Shown piece by piece: positions 18,102 through 27,705 of a stretch of DNA of 64,000 nt; the first letter of the stretch is position 1, and each line of letters opens with the position of its first letter. The position numbers and the translations under genes are program-made. This DNA is from Minisyncoccota bacterium. Lineage in GTDB: Bacteria > Patescibacteriota > JACMRA01. The stretch spans positions 111,814 to 175,813 of the forward strand of contig JACMRA010000016.1 in assembly GCA_014376695.1 (NCBI GenBank). The letters run 5' to 3'. The notes under the pieces are model-generated. The model worked only from the letters and a program-made list of their open reading frames with translations. It did not search any database and had not been told where the DNA came from.

Positions 18102-18863
18102 TTACATTTTTTTGTAAAGCATAGCCACCAGCTCGAACTGGGCCAAATTAATATCTTGAAACTCATCAACTTGAATATGGAGCCACCGATTTTGGCACAC
18201 CCGCCTAGCCTCAGGGTGGTGGCGAAGCACCAAATAGGGCTGAAGTATCAAATCGTCAAAATCCACCACGGCATTAGCCCGGCATTTGGCCTCGTAAGCC
18301 TTGTAGACCTGGTGAAAAATTGGTAAATAGTCCTGGGCTATCTTGTGACTATCCGCCGCCACTAACAAATCTTGTTTGCACTGACTAATAAAATGAATTG
18401 CGTAGCTAGGAGCCATTACTTTTGGGTCGATATTTAGCTCTTTTTGGCAGGTTTTAACTAGCTTGGTTTGATCGTCTTTATCAAGAATAGTAAAGGCTTT
18501 GGGAATGCCAACCAAGTCCCCAAATTCACGCAGCAACCGAACGCCCAGGCTGTGAAAAGTACAAAATAACGGACTATTGGCATAATCCAGCGACCACGCT
18601 GGCACAAATGGTAAGTCATATCCAAGCTCAAACAAAAGCTTGCGGATACGCTGATTCATCTCAAGAGCCGCTTTGTTAGTAAAGGTCAGGCTCAAAATAC
18701 TTCCAGGCCTAGCCCCCTCGGCGATTAAATAAGCGCACCTACGAGTCAAAACGGCGGTTTTACCACTGCCCGCCCCGGCAATAACCAGCGTCTCCCCAAA
18801 AACACTTTTGACAGCTTCGGTTTGGCGGTTATTTAGCCCGTGGGAAATTTGGGTATGATTCAT
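18102..18863 (-). CDS. UvrD/PcrA-type helicase, N-terminal fragment only
   Basis: 253 residues equal to domains 1A/1B of a superfamily 1 helicase. The Q motif NNRQTEAV is near 11-18 and Walker A AGAGSGKT at 29-36. Motif Ia LSLTFTNKAA, TFHSLGVRLLRE and the DEXX box (VDEFQDIN) follow. The protein stops about 16 residues after the DEXX box, exactly where the family continues with the GDDDQSIY motif, so motifs III-VI are missing. ATG 18863 overlaps the stop of the M16 gene (TAATG), implying translational coupling. On its own it could bind ATP but not unwind DNA. The DnaE fragment begins 19 bases later. Confidence 0.85.
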   Translation of the reverse strand: MNHTQISHGLNNRQTEAVKSVFGETLVIAGAGSGKTAVLTRRCAYLIAEGARPGSILSLTFTNKAALEMNQRIRKLLFELGYDLPFVPAWSLDYANSPLFCTFHSLGVRLLREFGDLVGIPKAFTILDKDDQTKLVKTCQKELNIDPKVMAPSYAIHFISQCKQDLLVAADSHKIAQDYLPIFHQVYKAYEAKCRANAVVDFDDLILQPYLVLRHHPEARRVCQNRWLHIQVDEFQDINLAQFELVAMLYKKM

Positions 18864-20173
18864 TAGAAACTTAGTTTGCTGATTTCGGGATTCTTTGAAA
18901 TAACTACGACTTTTTTGGTCGCCCAATTAGCCTTGAGTTGATTATAAAATTCTTGCATTTCCTCAACTGTAACTTGCCTTAGTTTCTCAGTGTATTGGTC
19001 ATAAGTCTCAAGTGTTCCATAAGTGGTAAGCGTTGACTGGACGAAGTTAATTGCCTCACCAAGCTTATCTTTGGCCATGGCTTGCTTCTTAAAAATCAGT
19101 TCCTTAAACTCCTCAAACCGCTTAAAATTAAAATTCTTCTCAAAATCTGAAAATACATCCCAAGTCTCGCTCGTTATCTGCTCAAGCCTCTCAATCTCAG
19201 CCTCCATACTGATGCCCATCATCTGATTTTCGGGATCTGCCCAGCTGCTAATACCGTAGACAAGTCGTTTTTGATCCCGCAACCTATCGTACAAAGCACC
19301 GCCATAAGTCATAAACAAACTATGGAATATTGACCGTACAGCCCGATTCTCTTGAGTAATAGGCATCGGAATATAGAAGTTAAGGTCGCAGTGTTCGTGG
19401 GCAAATTCGTGAACCACTGGTAGATAATCGAAGTGATTTAGCTGACTAATACCTTGATAATTGAGCGCGAGTCGTTTAAAATTCAGCTTTTTATCAATTA
19501 TTGCTTGATTGAATGCCTTGGCAAATTCGGCTTTGAGATAATTTAGATCCAGACCACCTCCGGCCACTTTGATTAGGATATGACTTGTCTCAACAACATC
19601 TCGATGCAGCCGATAAAAATCCTCCAAAGTTGTCTGGGCGACCATCTCGGGATTGCCCAATGTCTGATGCCTTTCGATACTCTCTGGCGTGTGCATTAAG
19701 TCCTGCACAGCAAAATATAGCTTGTAATTAGGATTCCCGCGTCGCTCGGCGATTTCCCGAAGCACGATTTCTTTTTCGCGGTCTAGATCATCTTGATCAA
19801 AAGTCGGATTCACTGCCACTTCTATGGCCCAGTCAATCATTTTTTTGTAATCATTTTTGTAGCCGCCGATACTTACAGCCATTGGAATTGGGCCAGTGTA
19901 GGCATTAGGAGATAAATTCTCTCTAAATTCCCAATCCTTAAAATCTTCGTGATTCATGGCCTTGGTACGAGCTACAATACAATGTTCAAGAAGGTGTTTT
20001 TTGCCGCTGTCGGCAGGCTTTTCGAGGTAACTTCCGCCGGTGTGATACATTATTTCGATTGAGCATTGCTCACGATCCAGCGGATTAGCCAAGAGATGGA
20101 CTCCCGGTATAAATTCCTCGTAGACAAAGCCTTTGGGTATTAAATCTGTCATTTGATTATTTGCTTGAGTCAT
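18863..20173 (-). CDS. M16 family zinc metallopeptidase
   Basis: 436 residues of the pitrilysin/insulinase superfamily. The inverted zinc motif HLLEH lies near residue 45-49, with the distal Glu in IVLREIAERRGNP (about 125-138). An N-terminal peptidase domain and a second non-catalytic domain of about equal size follow, as in short bacterial M16 proteases. There is no signal peptide, so a cytoplasmic location is likely. It is the first gene of an apparent operon with the truncated UvrD and DnaE pieces. Substrates are probably short peptides; not deducible further. Confidence 0.9.
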   Translation of the reverse strand: MTQANNQMTDLIPKGFVYEEFIPGVHLLANPLDREQCSIEIMYHTGGSYLEKPADSGKKHLLEHCIVARTKAMNHEDFKDWEFRENLSPNAYTGPIPMAVSIGGYKNDYKKMIDWAIEVAVNPTFDQDDLDREKEIVLREIAERRGNPNYKLYFAVQDLMHTPESIERHQTLGNPEMVAQTTLEDFYRLHRDVVETSHILIKVAGGGLDLNYLKAEFAKAFNQAIIDKKLNFKRLALNYQGISQLNHFDYLPVVHEFAHEHCDLNFYIPMPITQENRAVRSIFHSLFMTYGGALYDRLRDQKRLVYGISSWADPENQMMGISMEAEIERLEQITSETWDVFSDFEKNFNFKRFEEFKELIFKKQAMAKDKLGEAINFVQSTLTTYGTLETYDQYTEKLRQVTVEEMQEFYNQLKANWATKKVVVISKNPEISKLSF

Positions 20174-20299
20174 AAGATTTGGTGTCGCTCTGTACTTAGT
20201 TGTCTTTAGTTATATGCTTAGAGTCTTTTTGATGTCTGCAATTTGGTCAAGCGAGCGTAGAGAAGTTGCTCTGCCAACAACTCAAGCAGGTGCCTCCGT

Positions 20300-20328
20300 T
20301 TGACATATCTAGTATCTTAATTTAAATA
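20300..20328 (+). promoter_or_regulatory. Promoter, TTGACA-17-TAAATA
   Basis: A perfect TTGACA at 20300-20305 and TAAATA at 20323-20328 with 17-base spacing. It faces the small gene at 20453, which would have a leader of about 120 bases. A second TATAAT (20399-20404) lies closer to the gene but lacks a good -35 box. The surrounding intergenic stretch (20174-20452) shows no gene. Confidence 0.5.
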
Positions 20329-20452
20329 TTTGTGTTTTGTATCCTCTGACCTTAAAAGGCTAGTTTTTTGTTAGTCCTAGTCTTGATTTGCCACAACTTA
20401 TAATATCTGATATATTAAAGCAAATAAAAAATCATCACAATTTAGCCAGAAG

Positions 20453-20740
20453 ATGACAAGTTCTACTACTCCCCAAGCCAGTGCAACCAATTCAAAAACT
20501 AGCAACTCCCTCAAGACTAATTACGGCAAATATGTCACTCCGATCAAAATACATATTGTCGCCGAAACCAAATTCGCTCTCGAAAAAGTCACTATTAACA
20601 GCAAGCAAAGCCTCCCGCCAGACAGTACGCTGATCGAAAAAGCCCGCAATTACATCCAGAATTATTTATGGGATTATCAAGTCAGCTTTAATCAGGCTAA
20701 GCAAGATTGGCTGGATTCTATGCGAACAAATAATAACTAA
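20453..20740 (+). CDS. Small protein of unknown function upstream of the conjugation-type ATPase
   Basis: 95 residues: a Ser/Thr/Asn-rich N-terminal 25, then a compact region (TPIKIHIVAETKFALEKVTI..) and a helical C-terminus (LIEKARNYIQNYLWDYQVSFNQAKQDW). No membrane segment and no recognised domain. It ends 9 bases before the ATPase gene, so the two are very likely co-transcribed. It may be an accessory or regulator of the ATPase, which is an inference from position only. Confidence 0.65.
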   Translation: MTSSTTPQASATNSKTSNSLKTNYGKYVTPIKIHIVAETKFALEKVTINSKQSLPPDSTLIEKARNYIQNYLWDYQVSFNQAKQDWLDSMRTNNN

Positions 20741-20749
20741 GTTTTTTAT

Positions 20750-22189
20750 ATGACTACTAATCACGCATTACAAACCGATGATCATATTAATTATCTAGGC
20801 CTGGTAGAACTGGAGGGGGTTCACAAGACTTTTGGATTGGGGCAAGGCGACAGGCGAAGACATACTTACATCATCGGTAAGAGCGGTATGGGCAAAAGTA
20901 CTCTGCTTGAGAATATGATACTCCAGGATATTTATGCAGGTTTCGGGTGCTGTTATATTGATCCGCTCGGTGATTCAGCCGTGTCTATTATAGACAGGAT
21001 ACCTAGTTATCGACACAAAGACGTAGTTTATTTTAACCCATCGGATAAGTCGGGATCTGTCGGTATAAATCTGCTCGAAATTGCCAATGGCCAGTCGCCA
21101 TCCCTTATAACCAGCGAAATTATGTCGATTATGGAGCGGGTTTGGAGCGGTGTTTGGTCGCCCCGAATGGAATATATCCTGACTAATTCGCTAATTGCCT
21201 TGATCGAAAACACCGAAGATCACACCTTAATGGGCTGTATGAAGATGTTCAACGATCCGACTTTTGCCGACAAAATTGCCCAAAACTGCAAAAATATGGT
21301 CGTCAAGCAATTCTGGACCAAAGAATACCCAGCCTTCCCGCCTAATTACAAAACCGAGGCCGTGGCCGCTATCCAAAACAAAATTGGCCAATTATTCACT
21401 AACGAAATGGTTGGTCAAATCCTCGGGCAAGCCAAAAGCACAATCAACTTTGAGGATATTCTCAACACCAACAAAATCTTTATCTGCAACCTATCCAAAG
21501 GACAAATCGGCGAAAGTAACTGCAACCTTATGGGTTCTCTTATTGTGACCAAGATCCAACTAGCCGCAATGAATCGAGCTCAAATCCCTGCCAATGAGCG
21601 AAAAGATTTCTACCTCTACATCGATGAATTCCAAAATTTTGTTAACGATAGCTTTATTACTATTTTGTCGGAGGCTCGCAAATTTCGTCTTAATCTAATT
21701 ATTGCCCACCAATATCTCGGTCAACTCTCGGACGACGACGACAAAATCAAGCAGGCTATTTTTGGCAATGTTGGGACAATTATTAGCTTCCAAGTCTCCA
21801 AAAAAGACGCCGAATATCTAGGCGAAGAATTCCAAATCGAACTATTTCAATACTTCCAAAACCTTGGTCTCGGCCAAGTAATTATCAAGCCATGGATTGA
21901 ACAGAAGCAAACTTCGGCCTTTTTTGCTTATACTCTCCGCGACCTCTACCAAGATTACAAAGGCAACTACGAAAAATGTCGATTACTATCGAACAAGCTC
22001 TACACCCGCAAATCCACTGATATCCAAAAAGAAATCACCGCCTACTACAAATCCGAACCAAAAGACAACGCCAAAGCCCGCCGCAACCAAAAACGCCTCG
22101 AAGAATTCCTAGTCAAAAAAGGCGTAGAACCAACTGGAAGCCATAATCCGCCGGTCGATGAAGAGGTCAACGATCAAGATGAGGTATAG
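20750..22189 (+). CDS. Type IV secretion / conjugation-type ATPase (TraD/VirB4/HerA-like)
   Basis: 479 residues of the FtsK-HerA superfamily in its coupling-protein branch. Walker A IIGKSGMGKST is at 41-51, followed by CCYIDPLGD; Walker B YLYIDEFQNF is near 286-295 and the sensor region IIAHQYLGQL follows. A Lys/Asn-rich C-terminal tail (about 420-479) is probably disordered. There is no N-terminal membrane domain, unlike classical VirD4, so it is cytoplasmic or recruited to the membrane. Such ATPases are common beside type IV pilus genes in CPR genomes, and a pilB follows after a terminator. It probably drives DNA or protein transfer; the substrate is unknown. Confidence 0.88.
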   Translation: MTTNHALQTDDHINYLGLVELEGVHKTFGLGQGDRRRHTYIIGKSGMGKSTLLENMILQDIYAGFGCCYIDPLGDSAVSIIDRIPSYRHKDVVYFNPSDKSGSVGINLLEIANGQSPSLITSEIMSIMERVWSGVWSPRMEYILTNSLIALIENTEDHTLMGCMKMFNDPTFADKIAQNCKNMVVKQFWTKEYPAFPPNYKTEAVAAIQNKIGQLFTNEMVGQILGQAKSTINFEDILNTNKIFICNLSKGQIGESNCNLMGSLIVTKIQLAAMNRAQIPANERKDFYLYIDEFQNFVNDSFITILSEARKFRLNLIIAHQYLGQLSDDDDKIKQAIFGNVGTIISFQVSKKDAEYLGEEFQIELFQYFQNLGLGQVIIKPWIEQKQTSAFFAYTLRDLYQDYKGNYEKCRLLSNKLYTRKSTDIQKEITAYYKSEPKDNAKARRNQKRLEEFLVKKGVEPTGSHNPPVDEEVNDQDEV

Positions 22190-22303
22190 AAAGTTAGATT
22201 AATAGGCTCAATTTGACGCAGGTTTTAGATGCTAAAAAGCGAAATAAGTTATTTATTACGGACTTGAATGAGCAAGAGCAACAACCTATAAAACCACAAC
22301 TTT

Positions 22304-22347
22304 AAAACCCGGAGCAATTTGGGCTTTTTTTCCTGCACGGGTTTTTT
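22304..22347 (+). terminator. Probable rho-independent terminator after the ATPase gene
   Basis: AAAACCCG (22304-22311) can pair with CGGGTTTT (22338-22345), followed by more Ts. The loop is long (26 bases) and holds its own T7 run, so the structure is weaker than a textbook terminator. It separates the ATPase transcript from pilB, whose promoter follows at once. Confidence 0.5.
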
Positions 22348-22349
22348 AT

Positions 22350-22378
22350 TTGACTATTTACAGTATGCTTTTTATAGG
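22350..22378 (+). promoter_or_regulatory. Promoter of pilB, TTGACT-17-TATAGG
   Basis: TTGACT (22350-22355) and TATAGG (22373-22378) with 17-base spacing. The TTG used as a start in the ORF track is this -35 box, which is why the pilB start is placed at ATG 22410. Confidence 0.5.
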
Positions 22379-22409
22379 TTATATTATATCGAATAAGATA
22401 CACTCGCCA

Positions 22410-24110
22410 ATGACCATCCAACTCGCCCCCCGCAAGACCAATCAAGGATTATTGACTATCCCCCAGAACACTTTTAACAAAGTGCATCGCCTCAAAGGGG
22501 ATCTCGATCGAGCTTTTATCGAGAGCAACACCAAGGATAAGTCGTACGCCTATAATCTGCCCTATATCGATCTCTACGGTTATCCAATTGACGTAGCCCA
22601 AATGGTGCTAATTACCCGAGAAGAGGTCCTCCAATACCGCGTGGGTATTTTTGCTGTTCACGACAAAGAAATCTATCTGGCAACCGACGAAATTAATTTG
22701 CCAATCCAAACTCCGCTCTTTGACAAGCTCAAGCTCCAAGGTTACAGGCTTAAGCTATTTCTTTGCTCGCATTACAGTCTCGACAAAATAGTAACTAGTT
22801 ATGACCATCTTAAATTCGGCCAAGTCGCCAGCGACGCCATTGTTATCACCCAAGAAACTGTTTCCACCATCGAGAATCAAGTCAAAGATCTAACCAATCT
22901 CCAAGAAATCGTTACCAAATCCAATGTTAGCGACTCGGTGCAATATATTTTGACGGCAGCTGTGGTCAACAAGGCCTCTGATATCCACTTCGAACCCGAA
23001 AAAGAAAGTTACAACATTCGACTTAGGCTTGACGGCGTTCTCTACACTTACGCCAAGCTACCGGTCAGTATTCAAAAATCTCTCGATAGCCGGCTCAAAA
23101 TTCTATCGGGTGTCAAAATTAATATTGACAATATCCCCCAAGACGGTCGTTTCAGTTTCAAATACCTTGAACGCGATATTGATGTACGTGTATCTATGCT
23201 TCCATCGACCTATGGTTATTCTATCGTTATGCGACTGCTAGGTACTGGTAATGTTGAGCTACTAATGGCAGACCTCGGCTTTGACGGGATTAATGCCCAG
23301 CGGGTTGAGGCAGCCCTAGCCAAACCTCAGGGCTTGATTCTAACTACGGGACCAACCGGTAGCGGAAAAACCACCACCCTCTATACATTCTTGTCACAAG
23401 TCAACAACGGCGAGAACAAAATTATTACCCTAGAAGATCCTATTGAATACAAACTCCCCGGAATTAGCCAAACCCAAATTGACGCGGCTGGTGGGTTTAC
23501 TTTTGCTAGTGGACTTCGCTCGATTCTACGCCAGGATCCTGATATCTTGATGGTAGGAGAAATCCGCGACGCCGAAACTGCCGATATTGCCGTCCAGGCC
23601 TCGCTTACAGGTCACCAAGTGCTCTCAACTATCCACACCAACGACGCGGCTGGGTCGATACCGCGTATGCTCGAAATGGGAGTTAAAGGCTTTATTCTAG
23701 CTGATGCCTTAGAAATCGTCATCGGCCAGCGGTTAGTCCGCAAAATCTGCCCGCATTGCCAACAAGTCGAAATATTGGACGAAGTTACAGCCAAACTAGT
23801 CAAAGAACAAATCGCCAAAATGCCAAAAGCCATCAAAGCAACTCTGCCTGACAAAGTTGAATTTTATACCTCTCCAGGCTGCGAGCAGTGCAATCATCTC
23901 GGTTACAAAGGTCGCGTAGGTGTCTACGAAGTGATGTCTATGACCTCCGGTCTCAAATCCCTGATGAGTACCAAATTCCCGTCCATTGTCGAAATCCGAG
24001 ATATGGCCATGGCGGAGGGTATGATAACTATGTTCCAAGACGGAATCCTCAAAGCCCTAAAAGGCCACACCGATATCAAGGAATTGACAAGAAACGTCAG
24101 TAGTTATTAG
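22410..24110 (+). CDS. pilB: Type IV pilus / type II secretion assembly ATPase PilB (GspE family)
   Basis: 566 residues from ATG 22410. An N-terminal region of about 150 residues is followed by the GspE/PilB ATPase core. Walker A GPTGSGKTT is at 314-322. The Asp box is ITLEDPIEY, Walker B ILMVGEIRDAETADIAVQASLTGHQVLSTIHTND, and a four-Cys zinc element (ICPHCQQ and CEQCN) lies near 445-500. It powers pilus extension from the cytoplasmic face of the inner membrane. No pilin, PilC or PilT lies in the window. All catalytic motifs are intact. CPR cells use such pili for host attachment or DNA uptake. Confidence 0.96.
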   Translation: MTIQLAPRKTNQGLLTIPQNTFNKVHRLKGDLDRAFIESNTKDKSYAYNLPYIDLYGYPIDVAQMVLITREEVLQYRVGIFAVHDKEIYLATDEINLPIQTPLFDKLKLQGYRLKLFLCSHYSLDKIVTSYDHLKFGQVASDAIVITQETVSTIENQVKDLTNLQEIVTKSNVSDSVQYILTAAVVNKASDIHFEPEKESYNIRLRLDGVLYTYAKLPVSIQKSLDSRLKILSGVKINIDNIPQDGRFSFKYLERDIDVRVSMLPSTYGYSIVMRLLGTGNVELLMADLGFDGINAQRVEAALAKPQGLILTTGPTGSGKTTTLYTFLSQVNNGENKIITLEDPIEYKLPGISQTQIDAAGGFTFASGLRSILRQDPDILMVGEIRDAETADIAVQASLTGHQVLSTIHTNDAAGSIPRMLEMGVKGFILADALEIVIGQRLVRKICPHCQQVEILDEVTAKLVKEQIAKMPKAIKATLPDKVEFYTSPGCEQCNHLGYKGRVGVYEVMSMTSGLKSLMSTKFPSIVEIRDMAMAEGMITMFQDGILKALKGHTDIKELTRNVSSY

Positions 24111-24123
24111 TTGTATAGTATAT

Positions 24124-24573
24124 ATGTCTAATGAATTTCCAAAGGTTTTAAAAATACCAATCAAAGGCTTCCTATCAAAGAAAGGAGAAAAGAAGACTAT
24201 TTGGCATCTGCCGACTGCCGAGCAAGTCACACCACCGGCAATCCTTTTTGATACTGCCGAATTTCAATCTACAAAATGGTTACGAGAGTTAAAAGAGTTA
24301 AAAAACCAACCTGACCTGACCGACGCGGCTTTTTTGAATGAATTTTCTACCTTAATAGGCAGGTTACACGCTCACCCGAAAAAAACCTGGACTGTAAATA
24401 TTCTCAATAAACTCGAAAAAGTTTCGCCTGACCTTAGAGACCGTTACCTAGGGTATTTGCAAGATACCGGCAAAACATTTCGCTTCATTATCGGCGAATT
24501 AGTAAAGCTATGCACATCTACAACTTTAGTTAAAACAATAAAAGAACTACTTGAAAAGCAGTTTCCAGAATAG
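24124..24573 (+). CDS. Protein of unknown function downstream of pilB
   Basis: 149 residues, mostly helical and highly charged, with no membrane segment. An N-terminal beta-like stretch (VLKIPIKGFLSKKGEKKTIWHLP) precedes Leu/Lys-rich helices. It starts 13 bases after pilB, so it may share the transcript, although a TATAGT sequence lies just before its ATG. No family recognised. It stands at the border to the AT-rich island that follows. Confidence 0.6.
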   Translation: MSNEFPKVLKIPIKGFLSKKGEKKTIWHLPTAEQVTPPAILFDTAEFQSTKWLRELKELKNQPDLTDAAFLNEFSTLIGRLHAHPKKTWTVNILNKLEKVSPDLRDRYLGYLQDTGKTFRFIIGELVKLCTSTTLVKTIKELLEKQFPE

Positions 24574-24724
24574 CCCAGAAGAAGATATTGGATTAGTTAT
24601 ACACCTAATTGGGTCTTGTTGTCCTTGGCTTAATTTAATTGTAGGGTGAAAAGATTGGAGGAGGCGGCGTTAGAGATTTTGACGATAATCTATCGATGTA
24701 ATTTGTTTGTTACAAAAAATATTT

Positions 24725-26026
24725 ATGCACGAAAGTTTTTTGGATGAAAAAAAAGATAAAATTAAACAGGTTGCACACTCAATACTTAGTAATAAGTATA
24801 ACAACTTCCACTGGAATGAATTTTAATGGTTCTGCGCCCAATTATTCCGACTAAAAGGATATAAGATTACTAAGTTTAACCCTATTTTAGATTACACAAA
24901 ACCTGAGTTTGACGACGGAGCTGATATTATCCTGGAAAATGCTAACGAAGTTGTTGTCATTCAATCAAAGAAATCTGAATTTAATTCTACAAATAAATAT
25001 ATAAAAGAAGCTATAGTCCTTAAACATTTGGGCGTAACAAATGAATATGCTCTACGAACTACCAAAAAATGCGTTGGCTACTTTATAACACTTAAACAGT
25101 TTTATAGTTACACGCACAGTCGATTTCAAGATAATCAAAATATTATATTAATTGATCCGATATCTTTAAAAAAGGAAATTGAACTAACTAAAATCCTTGA
25201 ATGGGAACCATTGCCATTCACCAATGCAACAAAAGATAACTTGAAAATTGAAATTAATGAATTGGTTGTAAAAAAAACAAGTCTGCAAAGTGATTTTAAA
25301 AAAGTCGAGAAAATAGCTTTTTATGAAAAATCAACTAAACAGGCTCTATCCGATGTGGAAAATATTAAATACTGGAATAAAATATTCAAATTCGTCGCGG
25401 CAGCATCTATTATATTCTTTTTTATCGGTTTTTCAAATAATTTTGGAAGGACAGTGAGTGCCGCTGAAGCAGATGCTTTAAATGCAAAAAATTCGACTGA
25501 AACTAATTTAAATAAACTTAAAAATCAGTTCGAAGAATTAAACACAAAATACAGTAAATTAAAAACCGAAAATGATAAGTTTTTATCGTCAACAGACGGT
25601 GGGGTCGTCAAAAATCTCGAAAAACAAATTGAAGGAGTGAAAGGTGAATTTGCCCTAAAAGAAAACGATCATAATATTGAGCTGGAAAATAAAACTAATG
25701 ATACAAAGTCTCAAATACAACTGTTAAAAAAGGAAAACGCTAATCTAGTAAAAAATAATGAAGAGAATGATAGACTATTGTTAAGTTATAAAAACAAGGT
25801 CTCTTTAGAGCAAGAAATAGCATCAGCTTGTGAGTGGGTAAAATTTAAAACCAATGCAAATATTGATGATAATTATAAGATAGAACGAATTTCTCAAACA
25901 GTAACTAAAACGCCACTAAAGTATATTAATCTCAAAATTGAGCGTATAAATATTACTATAGAAAAAAATACCTATGAACACATTGAAATTACATACGATT
26001 GGAAACCGTGCCTAAAAGATAATTAA
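24725..26026 (+). pseudogene. Membrane-anchored Mrr-like (PD-(D/E)XK) nuclease, interrupted by an in-frame stop
   Basis: From ATG 24725 one frame runs to 26026 (434 codons), broken only by TAA at 24824-24826 after NFHWNEF; translation resumes in frame as WFCAQLFRLKGY. The N-terminal domain matches the Mrr/restriction-endonuclease fold: EFDDGADIILE followed by VVVIQSKKSE gives the D...QxK catalytic core, then helix IKEAIVLKHLGVTNEYALRTT. A membrane helix (FVAAASIIFFFIGF) follows, then about 120 residues of coiled coil and a beta-rich C-terminus. The ORF-track start at TTG 25028 would lose the catalytic residues. One substitution (GAA to TAA) would explain the stop. Confidence 0.7.
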
Positions 26027-26116
26027 AACACTAACAGATATTTAGAAATATTTTACTTTCGCAATTGGGACTGATTAGAAATCTTGACAATTGAATAGTA
26101 CTTGGCAATAGATATT

Positions 26117-27142
26117 ATGAATATTACTATGATACTATTGCAACCAAATAAATTTATTCCGGAATCAGATTTGATAGTCAGAAAAGTTAGTTTTATTGAA
26201 GATCAACTCCAAAATGGTTTTTTGACTAATAAATTTACAAACCCAGAATTGTTAAATTATCTCACAAGCTACTGCCATGTGTATGACGATGATTTTGATA
26301 TGTTTTTAGCGGTAAATAATCTAAATTATGAAAGTTTATTTACCACAAGTACAGTTAATGAGTTAATCCGGGATGAGAATAAAGAGTTAATGTTTAAGCG
26401 ATTTATTTATATTTGTGATGAGTTACTAAAAAAAATGTGCAATTGCTTACAGGCTCTCACGGTCTCAAAAATCAACGAAAATGCAATCGAATATTACGAT
26501 GCAGATTTGATATCGCTCAACTCGGCAGATCGCCAAACTTGTGTAAATTTACTAAATATCCCTATGTCGGAGGAAGACCCAGAAAGTATTTTAATTTCCG
26601 ACTTTAACTATAAAGAAGGTATTCACAAATTTTGCTTTTATAGAACTATTGGATTTATAAATGACCTGAAAGCTGCCAATATTGGATATTTATTTTGCGG
26701 ACACGAGGACGGAATACAAGAAACATCCAACAAAAGCTATCCAAATCTTTTTCCATCTAATCACGAACTTAGCACACATCTTGAAGAGTGTATAACGCAA
26801 TTCAAAAACCCGTCTCCTATTCATAATTTCTCGCTTTTGTCTATAAGTAAAGTTCTAGAAGCCAAGCTAACTGAAATCTTCAGAAAAGAAGGCAGGAATC
26901 GCTTCAACTGGACAGCTAAAGACTACAACTTTTTAATTTACAATATACTGCAAGTCAAAAATGAGAATCGCGAAAAATCAATCTATGATGAACTGGTATT
27001 TATCCAAACAAAGATTCACCACGTCGGTGAGACCAATACCGATGGAAAGACAGTTTTTTACCAATTTACAGAAATTGAATATCGGTGGCGGTGGTTATTT
27101 ATTATGGATTTAATTACAATTTTAGAACATCACCAAAAATAA
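26117..27142 (+). CDS. Protein of unknown function in AT-rich island
   Basis: 341 residues from ATG 26117 (the track's TTG 26102 adds five residues). Mainly helical, Asn/Leu/Ile-rich, without a signal peptide or membrane helix. Features include several acidic patches (YDDDFDMFL) and a Cys pair (KKMCNCLQ). No recognised domain. A TTGACA box lies 27 bases upstream of the ATG. It stands between the interrupted nuclease and another unknown gene, all AT-rich, so these may have been acquired together. A defence-related role is possible but only by association. Confidence 0.65.
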   Translation: MNITMILLQPNKFIPESDLIVRKVSFIEDQLQNGFLTNKFTNPELLNYLTSYCHVYDDDFDMFLAVNNLNYESLFTTSTVNELIRDENKELMFKRFIYICDELLKKMCNCLQALTVSKINENAIEYYDADLISLNSADRQTCVNLLNIPMSEEDPESILISDFNYKEGIHKFCFYRTIGFINDLKAANIGYLFCGHEDGIQETSNKSYPNLFPSNHELSTHLEECITQFKNPSPIHNFSLLSISKVLEAKLTEIFRKEGRNRFNWTAKDYNFLIYNILQVKNENREKSIYDELVFIQTKIHHVGETNTDGKTVFYQFTEIEYRWRWLFIMDLITILEHHQK

Positions 27143-27147
27143 CTAAT

Positions 27148-27687
27148 ATGTCAGAAACTCCAAAACACCGCCCCGATAACTCCAAACAAGGAATCCAAGA
27201 TGATTACCCAAAAATTACCCCAGCTGATTACAATGCATATAGACTACCTGAAAGTAAAAATAAGCGACGAGAACGGGACAGGGCGACAATTCCCGTAGCC
27301 AATGCTGAAGCTATGAAAACAGAGAAATTACATAAGCAACTCAGAGAGATGTGCAACCAGACCCACACAAGCTTTATACGTCAATTTATTAGCTGGATAA
27401 TTGATTTGACAGTGTCTGAGCGATTGACATGGTTAGAGTGGATCATCGAGAACACGTCTCGGGAAAAGCAGAGAAGCCAAATTTTTAAAAAATTTACGGA
27501 ACAAGTAAAAAGAGGATTTAGTTTGGCCAACCCAGATCTTAACGCCTTATTCATCTTATTTGCTGAGTATAACAAATCAAAGGACTATAATCGAGAAATA
27601 CAAACAGCCCTGAAAAAATATCTTGATCAATACGACCTTGATAGTAAAACCAAAAACCAAAATAAATCATACCGACTGAAAATATAA
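27148..27687 (+). CDS. Basic protein of unknown function in AT-rich island
   Basis: About 179 residues from ATG 27148, 5 bases after the preceding stop; the track start at 27085 lies within that gene. The N-terminus is polar and basic (NKRRERDRAT), the middle a hydrophobic helix-like block (RQFISWIIDLTVSERLTWLEWIIE), and the end Lys/Asn-rich. No signal peptide. Probably co-transcribed with the upstream unknown gene. No family recognised. Confidence 0.6.
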   Translation: MSETPKHRPDNSKQGIQDDYPKITPADYNAYRLPESKNKRRERDRATIPVANAEAMKTEKLHKQLREMCNQTHTSFIRQFISWIIDLTVSERLTWLEWIIENTSREKQRSQIFKKFTEQVKRGFSLANPDLNALFILFAEYNKSKDYNREIQTALKKYLDQYDLDSKTKNQNKSYRLKI

Positions 27688-27705
27688 TCAACCTGCAGCC
27701 GTTCA

